64,000 bases of DNA from Mycolicibacterium parafortuitum (GTDB lineage Bacteria; Actinomycetota; Actinomycetes; Mycobacteriales; Mycobacteriaceae): contig NZ_AP022598.1 in NCBI RefSeq assembly GCF_010725485.1, positions 806,001 through 870,000 of the forward strand, written 5' to 3'. Within the stretch, counting starts at the first letter, position 1; each line of letters begins with the position of its first letter. Shown here piece after piece: positions 58,131 to 64,000 of this stretch. Both the position numbers and the translations under genes were made by a program. The notes beneath the pieces are model-generated. The model was given only the letters and a program-made list of their open reading frames with translations, was not told the DNA's origin and did no database searches.

Positions 58131-58994
58131 ATGGACAACATCCGGGGTAAGACCATCGCGATCACCGGAGCCGCCCGCGGCATCGGCTACGCCACGGCGG
58201 AAACCCTGCTCCGGCGCGGTGCGCGCGTGGTGATCGGCGACCGCGACGTAGCGCTGCAGGAGTCCTCGGTGGCCAAGCTGTCCAACCTCGGCCCCGTCTC
58301 GGGTTATCCGCTCGACGTCACCGACCGGGAGTCGTTCTCGACCTTCCTCGACAAGGCCCGCACCGACGGCGGCGGCCACATCGACGTACTGATCAACAAC
58401 GCGGGCGTGATGCCGATCGGGCCGTTCCTCGAGCAGTCCGAGCAGGCGATCCGCTCGTCGCTCGAGGTGAACCTCTACGGCGTGATCACCGGATGCCAGC
58501 TGGCGCTGCCCGACATGATCACCCGGGGGCGCGGCCACATCATCAACATCGCGTCGCTGTCCGGCCTGATCCCGGTGCCCGGTCAGGTGGTCTACGTCGG
58601 CGCCAAATTCGGTGTGGTCGGGCTGTCGGCCGCGCTGGCCGACGAGGTGGCCCCGCACGGTGTGCACGTGTCGGTGGTGATGCCGCCGTTCACCAAGACC
58701 GAACTGATCGCAGGCACCAAGGAGAGCGGCGCGATCAAACCGGTGGAGCCCGAGCAGATCGCCGCCGCCGTCGCCAAGACGCTGGACAAGCCCAAGACCC
58801 ACGTCTCGGTGCCGCCGGTACTGCGCTTCACCGCGCAGGCCGCCCAGCTGCTCGGTCCGCGCGGAAGGCGTTGGCTGAACAGGAAACTGGGACTCGACCA
58901 GGTCTTCCTCGACTTCGACAGCACCGCCCGCCAAAGTTACGAGCAACGGGCGCGCTCAGCGCTCGGCGTGGTCGAGGGGCCGGACAAGAACTAG
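58131..58994 (+). CDS. Short-chain dehydrogenase/reductase
   Basis: 287 residues. The cofactor motif is TGAARGIGYATAETLLRRG, then DVLINNAGVMPIGPF, the catalytic Ser in INIASLSGLIPVPG and Tyr-Lys in VYVGAKFGVVGLSA. An extended C-terminus (about 45 residues, basic) is typical of mycobacterial SDRs acting on lipid-like alcohols or ketones. NAD(H) or NADP(H) choice is not readable with confidence, although the Asp in IGDRD favours NAD. Probably controlled by the divergent GntR protein. Confidence 0.93.
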   Translation: MDNIRGKTIAITGAARGIGYATAETLLRRGARVVIGDRDVALQESSVAKLSNLGPVSGYPLDVTDRESFSTFLDKARTDGGGHIDVLINNAGVMPIGPFLEQSEQAIRSSLEVNLYGVITGCQLALPDMITRGRGHIINIASLSGLIPVPGQVVYVGAKFGVVGLSAALADEVAPHGVHVSVVMPPFTKTELIAGTKESGAIKPVEPEQIAAAVAKTLDKPKTHVSVPPVLRFTAQAAQLLGPRGRRWLNRKLGLDQVFLDFDSTARQSYEQRARSALGVVEGPDKN

Positions 58995-59079
58995 CCGCGT
59001 CGCCGAATTCTGCAGTACGGTCGTCGATCCCGGCGCCCCACAGCCCTGCTGCAGAACTCGCGCGCGGGACCGAGAAGAA

Positions 59080-59493
59080 CTACCCGAAGACCGGGACCGG
59101 GTCGCCGATCCGGTAGGACTCGATCGCCTCGATGTGCTCGAACAACTCGTCGAGGTTGAACTGGTAGTCCTCGGACATCCCGGCGAACACCACGTGCGCG
59201 ATCTCGCCGCCGTCGTCGGGCGTCAGCAGGATCACCGTGACGTTCACCGCCTCGTCGGTGTCGCCGACCTTGGTGTCCTCGACCTCGGACGGTGGCCAGA
59301 ACCACACCACCCCGGTCTCGTCGTCGACGTCCTCGGCGAACACCCAGCCGCGCTCGGTCAGGCGCGCATCGAAAGCTTCGAGATCCGCGGCGATTTCGAG
59401 TTCGTCGAGCACCCCCGCCGGCAGCCAGGCACGGTCGCGGGCGGCCTGGCGCTTCTTGCGCCGCGCCTTCTTCTGGTCAGACCGTCGCGACAT
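59080..59493 (-). CDS. RraB-like ribonuclease E regulator domain protein
   Basis: 137 residues. A very basic N-terminus (SDQKKARRKKRQAARDR) is followed by an RraB-like alpha/beta domain: LEAFDARLTERGWVFAEDVD, VVWFWPPSE, VTVILLTPDDGGEIAHVVFA and YQFNLDELFEHIEAIESYRI. In Gammaproteobacteria RraB inhibits RNase E; mycobacteria have an RNase E, but a regulatory role here is only inferred. Its ATG follows the metZ stop directly (TGAATG), making it the last gene of the metZ operon. Confidence 0.75.
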   Translation of the reverse strand: MSRRSDQKKARRKKRQAARDRAWLPAGVLDELEIAADLEAFDARLTERGWVFAEDVDDETGVVWFWPPSEVEDTKVGDTDEAVNVTVILLTPDDGGEIAHVVFAGMSEDYQFNLDELFEHIEAIESYRIGDPVPVFG

Positions 59494-60735
59494 TCAGCCG
59501 AGCGCCCGGTCCAGGTCGGCGATCAGATCCTCGGTGCCCTCCAGCCCGATCGAGATCCGCACGACGCCGTCACCGAGGCCGATCGCGGCGCGCCCCTCCG
59601 GGCCCATCGCGCGGTGGGTGGTGGTGGCCGGATGGGTGATCAACGACTTCGAATCGCCGAGGTTGTTGGAGATGTCGACGATCTGCAACTTGTCGAGCAC
59701 CTCGAACGCGCGCTCCTTGGCCGCGGCTGGATTGCCGGCTCCGCCGGCGCCCCCCTTGAGCTCGAACGTCACCACCGTGCCGCCGCCGCTCATCTGCCGC
59801 TTGGCCAGCTCATACTGCGGATGCGACTCCAGGAACGGGTATTTCACCCAACTCACCGCGGAGTGCCCCTCCAGGAACTCGGCGATCCGGTGCGCCGAGG
59901 CGGTCTGGTGCTGCACGCGCAGCGCCAGCGTCTCCAGCCCCTTGAGCAGGGTCCACGCGTTGAACGGGCTCAGCGCAGGACCGGTGTGGCGCATCAGCTT
60001 CTGCACCGGGCCGTCGATGTACTCCGTGTCGCCGAGGATCGCCCCACCGAGCACCCGCCCCTGCCCGTCGATGTGCTTGGTGCCGGAGTACACCACCACA
60101 TCGGCACCCAGCGGCATCCCCTGCTGCAGGATCGGGGTGGCGAACACGTTGTCCAGCACCACTTTCGCCCCTGCGGCGTGGGCGAGCTCGCACACCGCGG
60201 CGATGTCGACCAAGGACTGCATCGGATTGGACGGGGTCTCGAAGAACACGGCCTGGGTGGGCACCGAAAGCGCCTCCTCCCACTGCGCCAGATCGTCGCC
60301 GTCGACGAAGACCGTCTCGACGCCCCAGCGCGGCAGGATCTCATTGCACACCACGAAGCACGACCCGAACAGGCTGCGCGCGGCGACCAAACGGTCTCCG
60401 GCACCCAGCAGCGCTCCCAGTGCGGTGAACACCGCCGACATCCCCGTCGACGTCGCGAAGCAGGCCGGCGCACCTTCGAGCAGCCGCAGCCGTTCCTCGA
60501 ACATCGAGACGGTCGGGTTGCCGTAGCGCGAGTACACGTACCGGTCGATCTCGCCGGTGAACGCCTTCTCCGCGTCGGCGGCCGACGAGTAGACGTAGCC
60601 GGACGTCAGGTACATCGCCTCGGCGGTCTCTTCGAACCCGGACCTCAGCAGACCGCCGCGTACGCCGATGGTGTCCTGGCTGACGCCGTCGGGCAGTTGC
60701 GCGGGCCGGCGAACCGACGGGGTCTCGTCACTCAT
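59494..60735 (-). CDS. metZ: O-succinylhomoserine sulfhydrylase
   Basis: 413 residues of the Cys/Met-metabolism PLP family. Key parts are TGEIDRYVYSRYGNPTVSMF, ATSTGMSAVFTALGALLGAG, ETPSNPMQSLVDIAAVCELA, the PLP lysine in VVYSGTKHIDGQGRVLGG, and DSKSLITHPATTTHRAMGPE. It makes homocysteine from O-succinylhomoserine (or the acetyl ester) and sulfide. Coupled by ATGA to the rhodanese gene upstream, as Rv0390-Rv0391 in M. tuberculosis, which suggests sulfide or persulfide supply by the rhodanese. Confidence 0.95.
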   Translation of the reverse strand: MSDETPSVRRPAQLPDGVSQDTIGVRGGLLRSGFEETAEAMYLTSGYVYSSAADAEKAFTGEIDRYVYSRYGNPTVSMFEERLRLLEGAPACFATSTGMSAVFTALGALLGAGDRLVAARSLFGSCFVVCNEILPRWGVETVFVDGDDLAQWEEALSVPTQAVFFETPSNPMQSLVDIAAVCELAHAAGAKVVLDNVFATPILQQGMPLGADVVVYSGTKHIDGQGRVLGGAILGDTEYIDGPVQKLMRHTGPALSPFNAWTLLKGLETLALRVQHQTASAHRIAEFLEGHSAVSWVKYPFLESHPQYELAKRQMSGGGTVVTFELKGGAGGAGNPAAAKERAFEVLDKLQIVDISNNLGDSKSLITHPATTTHRAMGPEGRAAIGLGDGVVRISIGLEGTEDLIADLDRALG

Positions 60736-61145
60736 GACTGCACCCACGGGAGTCCGACGGCCTTCCAGCCGGTGCCGCCGCGGTGCTTGTTCTCGTCGAG
60801 GTTGCCCTCGAACCCGTCGAGGATGTTGTAGGACGGACCGATGCCCGCCGCGGTGGCGGCCTCGGCCGCCCCGATCGACCGGTTGCCGGAGCGGCACAGG
60901 AACACCACGGGCCGCTCACCGGGCGTGACGCCCGCGGCCTGCAGGTCGTCGACGAACCCGTCGTTGCGCGTGCCGTCGGTACGGTTCCACTCGATGTAGA
61001 CGACGTCGCGGTGCAGCGGGGACAGATCGGGGACGCCGACGAACCGCCACTCGGCGTCGGTGCGACAGTCCACGAGCACCGCATCCGGGTTCTCGCTCAG
61101 CAGCTTCCATGCCTCCTGCGGCGTGATGTCTCCGGCGTAACTCAC
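60732..61145 (-). CDS. Single-domain rhodanese
   Basis: 137 residues. VLVDCRTDAEWRFVGVPDLS and the active-site loop FLCRSGNRSIGAA with the persulfide-forming Cys identify a rhodanese. GTG start. It probably moves sulfane sulfur for methionine synthesis by the coupled metZ, or detoxifies. Size and place match Rv0390. Confidence 0.93.
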   Translation of the reverse strand: MSYAGDITPQEAWKLLSENPDAVLVDCRTDAEWRFVGVPDLSPLHRDVVYIEWNRTDGTRNDGFVDDLQAAGVTPGERPVVFLCRSGNRSIGAAEAATAAGIGPSYNILDGFEGNLDENKHRGGTGWKAVGLPWVQS

Positions 61146-61164
61146 GGTCGAGAGTGTCCCACAG

Positions 61165-61638
61165 CTAGCTGGGGCCGGTCGAACACACCTTCCACGCCCC
61201 GTCCTCGCGCACGAACGACATCTCGACGGTCTGCTTGGCGTCTTTGTCGTTGTCGAAGTAGTAGGTGACCTCGGCGGTGGCACGGTCGCCGTCGATGGCC
61301 ACCGCCTCCACCCGGTCGACGTAGCGGTCTCCGTGCTCGGACACCGAATCCCGTTGGGCGTCCATCACTTCGGCTTCGTTGCGCTGCTGCGCGGCACAGG
61401 TGAACGCCTGGAAATCCGCATAGCTCTGCCGCTGCAGCGCGTCGTTCTGGCCGGACGCGGCCCGCGCGATCCGCTGGGTGTCGGTCATCTCCTCGCCGGA
61501 GAACACGTTCATCAACCAGATTCCGATCACGACGGCGACAATGATGGTCAGCGCGCCGAGGAACGGCGCGATCGCCGATCCGCTCGAGGTATCCGGGTCC
61601 TCCGGGGTGCCTGCCGCATCCGCCTTGCCATCCGCCAT
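61165..61638 (-). CDS. Membrane-anchored NTF2/DUF4878-like protein
   Basis: 157 residues: an acidic cytoplasmic start, one helix at about 24-46 (APFLGALTIIVAVVIGIWLM), then an extracytoplasmic domain of the small lumazine-binding/NTF2 type (TYYFDNDKDAKQTVEMSFVR and EDGAWKVCSTGPS, with two Cys, FTCAAQ and VCSTG). Many mycobacterial envelope proteins have this form; no function is known. It lies 3 nt after purT on the same strand. Confidence 0.8.
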   Translation of the reverse strand: MADGKADAAGTPEDPDTSSGSAIAPFLGALTIIVAVVIGIWLMNVFSGEEMTDTQRIARAASGQNDALQRQSYADFQAFTCAAQQRNEAEVMDAQRDSVSEHGDRYVDRVEAVAIDGDRATAEVTYYFDNDKDAKQTVEMSFVREDGAWKVCSTGPS

Positions 61639-61641
61639 GGA

Positions 61642-62757
61642 TCAGCCCTTCCTGCGCAGTGCCGACGCCACCCGGCGGGCCCGGTCACGGGCCACGATCG
61701 GGTCGGGGGCGGTCGCCAGGGACACCCGCAGCGCGGGCTCTGCCTGGGACAACCTGACGTCGCTCTCGGCGACCGCCAGGGCATCGGCGAGCAGCGGCGG
61801 CCCGTCGTCCTCGGTCGCGTAGGTCACCTCCGCCGCACCCGGGGAGACCATGATGGTGTCGACGGGTAGCCCGAGCACAGCGCGCGCATGCAACTCGAAC
61901 TGCGACAGCCGCTGCGAGCGCAGCGTCACCAGCCCGCTGTCCTGCAGCCGCGGCCGGACGTCGGAGAAGTACACCTCGTCGCCGCGCACCAGCAGTTCCA
62001 CCGCAAACACCCCGCGGCCGCCGAGCGAGTTCACGATGCGAGCCGCGATCGACTTCGCCGAATCCAACGCGGTCGGCGAAAGGCGTTGCGGCTGCCAGGA
62101 TTCCAGCGATCCACCGGTGTCCTGGTGGTGGCCGATCGGTTCGCAGAACGACACCGCGGGTCCCGACGGTCCGGTGGTGCGCACCGTCAGCAGTGTGACC
62201 TCGACGTCGACGTCGACCACCGACTCGGCGATCACCCGGGCCAGGCTGAGTTTGCCGCCCGCGACCGCGCGCTCCCACGCCGGATCGACGTCCTCGGGTC
62301 GCAACAGCACCGACTCACCCTCGCCCGGGGCGGCGGCGACCGGCTTGACCACCAGCGGGAAGCCGGCGTGCTGGGCGACCGCGGCCAGCTCGGCCGCCGA
62401 ACCGGCGAACCAGAACGGTGCGGTGGGCAGCCCCAGCTCGTCGGCGGCCAGCCGGCGCAGTCCCTCGGCGTCGAGCGCGAGCCGGGCACTGCGCGGCGTC
62501 GGGAACACCTCGACGTCGCCGCGTTCGGCGATCGCGACCAGCGTGTCGGTCGCGACCGCCTCCGCATCGCTGACCACATAGCCCGGCTTCTCGTCGTCGA
62601 CCAGCGTCGTGAGCGCATCACCGTCGACGGGCGGGTCGGCCGTGACGACGTCGGCGCCCAGACGCGCGAACGCCGCGGCCAACTCGCGGGTGCGCTCCCC
62701 GGCGCCGAGTAGCAACACCACTGTCCTGCCGTCGCGGGACGCCTCGGTATCAGTCAT
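61642..62757 (-). CDS. purT: PurT-like ATP-grasp protein
   Basis: 371 residues. It is homologous to formate-dependent phosphoribosylglycinamide formyltransferase: LLGAGERTRELAAAFARLGA, DEKPGYVVSDAEAVATD, the ATP-grasp lysine in PLVVKPVAAAPGEGES, FCEPIGHHQDTGGSLESWQP and LGGRGVFAVELL are clear. Compared with E. coli PurT (392 aa, from memory) about 20 residues after the first beta-alpha unit are missing, the SPRPHDTG motif reads RPRLQDSG, and the terminal GKPE...RRLG phosphate-binding segment is not preserved. Activity on GAR is therefore doubtful. Position matches Rv0389. Confidence 0.82.
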   Translation of the reverse strand: MTDTEASRDGRTVVLLLGAGERTRELAAAFARLGADVVTADPPVDGDALTTLVDDEKPGYVVSDAEAVATDTLVAIAERGDVEVFPTPRSARLALDAEGLRRLAADELGLPTAPFWFAGSAAELAAVAQHAGFPLVVKPVAAAPGEGESVLLRPEDVDPAWERAVAGGKLSLARVIAESVVDVDVEVTLLTVRTTGPSGPAVSFCEPIGHHQDTGGSLESWQPQRLSPTALDSAKSIAARIVNSLGGRGVFAVELLVRGDEVYFSDVRPRLQDSGLVTLRSQRLSQFELHARAVLGLPVDTIMVSPGAAEVTYATEDDGPPLLADALAVAESDVRLSQAEPALRVSLATAPDPIVARDRARRVASALRRKG

Positions 62758-62796
62758 CGATTTTCAGCCTGCCAGACGAGCCGAGAGAATCGGAAC

Positions 62797-64000
62797 ATGA
62801 GTGCCTCGTTGCTGGCGATCCTCGTCACGTCCGTGCTGCTGGCGGCGGTCGCCCGACGGTACGACCTGTCGTCACCGCTGTTCCTGGTCGTCGCCGGCCT
62901 GACGGTGGGTCTGATCCCCGGCGCCGACCACATCTCCGGCATCGAACTCGACCCCGATCTGGTGCTCTACGTGCTGCTGCCGCCGCTGCTGTGGTCGGCC
63001 GGGCTGGAGAGCAGCTATGTGAGCCTGCGCGCGAACACCCGCTCGATCGGGCTGCTCGCGATCGGGCTGCCGTTGGCGACCACGGCGGCGGTCGGCTTCG
63101 TCGCCTATCGGACGGTGCCGGAGCTGACACTGGCGGCGGCGTTCGTCCTCGGCGCGATCGTCGCACCGCCGGACGCGGTGTCGGCCAGCGCGGTCGGGCG
63201 CAGACTCGGCCTGCCACGGCGCACGATGACGCTGCTGGGCGGGGAGAGCCTGCTCAACGACGCGACCGCGCTGACCGCGTACAAGGTGGCGCTCGCCGCC
63301 GCCATCGGTGCTTCGACCAGCCTGCGCGCCGGGCTGGAGACATTCCTGGTGGCCGCCCTCGCGGGCGTCCTCGTCGGGTTCGCACTCGGCAAGATCGTCG
63401 TGTTCATCCGGTCCCGACTCGACGACCCGCTCGCCGAGAGCGCGATCGGCCTGGTCGCGCCGTTCCTGATCTACCTCGTCGCCGAGCAGGTCGAAGGCTC
63501 CGGCGTGCTCGCGGTGGTGGTCGCCGCGCTGATCGCCGGGCAGCGCCACTCGAGGGCCGGCTACGCAGCCCGGCTGCAGGACCGCGCGGTGTGGAAGGCC
63601 GTGCAGCTTGTGCTGGAGTCGTTCGCGTTCCTGATGATCGGGCTGCAACTGCCCGCAGCCGTCGAAGGACTGAAGGGCACCTCGGCGGCGCTGATCGTGA
63701 CGTCGGCGCTCGCGGTGTTCGCGACGGTCATCGCGGTCCGCCTCGCGTGGGTGTACGCGTTCGCGTATCTGCCGCGGCTGGTGCCGCGGATCCGCAGCAC
63801 CGAACCGCCGCCGGTTCCCGGGCAGGTTTTCGTGGTCTCGTGGGCCGGGATGCGCGGGGTGGTGTCGCTGGCCGCGGCCTTCGGCGTGCCGTTGACGACG
63901 CTGTCAGGCCAGCTGTTCCCCGGCCGACCGCAACTGATCTTCCTGACCTTCGTCGTGGTCGTCGGGACGCTGCTGCTGCACGGGCTGACACTGCCGTGGC
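62797..64000 (+). CDS. CPA1-family Na+/H+ antiporter, 5' part
   Basis: The frame opens at ATG 62797 and stays open to the right edge (401 codons), so the end is outside the window. About 11 helices are visible. The transport core has AAFVLGAIVAPPDAVSASAV with the paired acidic site (PPD), followed by LLGGESLLNDATALTAYKV, both diagnostic of NhaP/NHE exchangers, and VVSWAGMRGVVSLAAAFGVP. It exchanges Na+ or K+ for protons in the plasma membrane. It is divergent from purT with a 39-bp gap. Confidence 0.93.
   Translation, partial: MSASLLAILVTSVLLAAVARRYDLSSPLFLVVAGLTVGLIPGADHISGIELDPDLVLYVLLPPLLWSAGLESSYVSLRANTRSIGLLAIGLPLATTAAVGFVAYRTVPELTLAAAFVLGAIVAPPDAVSASAVGRRLGLPRRTMTLLGGESLLNDATALTAYKVALAAAIGASTSLRAGLETFLVAALAGVLVGFALGKIVVFIRSRLDDPLAESAIGLVAPFLIYLVAEQVEGSGVLAVVVAALIAGQRHSRAGYAARLQDRAVWKAVQLVLESFAFLMIGLQLPAAVEGLKGTSAALIVTSALAVFATVIAVRLAWVYAFAYLPRLVPRIRSTEPPPVPGQVFVVSWAGMRGVVSLAAAFGVPLTTLSGQLFPGRPQLIFLTFVVVVGTLLLHGLTLPW

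Overview
The window is high-GC actinobacterial DNA that I read as a fast-growing Mycobacterium (Mycolicibacterium). The strongest evidence is gene order. From about 8.2 to 53.8 kb it follows, in mirror image and with insertions, the M. tuberculosis block Rv0434 to Rv0406c as I remember it: LON-domain protein, ybdK, sodC, virR, DUF3263, def, GNAT, xthA, thiD, Rv0421c, lpqL, thiG-thiS-thiO, thiE, mutT3, glnX-glnH-pknG, ackA-pta, fgd1, metallo-hydrolase. The right end (59.1-62.8 kb) resembles Rv0391-Rv0389 (metZ, rhodanese, purT-like). GTG starts, 4-nt stop/start overlaps and apparently leaderless promoters fit the same group. I see no rRNA, tRNA, CRISPR array or IS element.

Layout. 0-5.0 kb: a multisubunit Mrp Na+/H+ antiporter operon (3' end of a fused mrpA/B, then mrpC, D, E, F, G), interrupted between mrpE and mrpF by three 35-bp tandem repeats that form a chain of overlapping 12-codon ORFs. 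5.0-8.2 kb: a methyltransferase, then an EspC-like type VII secretion protein, a WxG protein with a glycine-zipper C-terminus, and a four-helix membrane protein. 8.2-14.0 kb: the conserved block from the LON-domain gene to xthA. 14.0-18.4 kb: a variable segment with a small secreted protein, an SOS-box-controlled 13E12/HNH protein plus a small partner, and an EmrB-type exporter. 18.4-20.8 kb: thiD behind a TPP riboswitch, and companions. 20.8-26.8 kb: a flavin monooxygenase, a double-TetR regulator, two permeases and a cupin. 26.8-34.4 kb (minus strand): thiO-thiS-thiG behind a second TPP riboswitch, running on into an ABC-2 exporter, a hydrolase and two tandem LpqL-type lipoprotein peptidases. 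34.5-40.4 kb: thiE, mutT3 and the glnX-glnH-pknG amino-acid-sensing operon. 40.5-44.3 kb: STAS protein, ackA-pta. 44.5-51.0 kb: a four-gene, stop/start-coupled envelope-polysaccharide operon (polytopic membrane protein, cellulose-synthase-like GT2, BcsB-like protein, GT-C-like protein) lying between pta and fgd1. 51.0-57.3 kb: EEP phosphatase, fgd1, metallo-hydrolase and a coupled GNAT + three-LLM flavoenzyme operon. 57.4-64.0 kb: GntR/SDR pair, then purT-like, a membrane protein, rhodanese, metZ and an RraB-like gene, then a truncated CPA1 Na+/H+ antiporter.

The parts most worth follow-up are the 4.3-kb repeat chain, the type VII secretion cassette at 5.8-8.2 kb, the polysaccharide operon at 44.5-51 kb, the PurT-like protein that seems to lack substrate-binding segments, and the GNAT/LLM operon. 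Everything here is read by eye. Family names come from recognised motifs and remembered homologues; no search was run.
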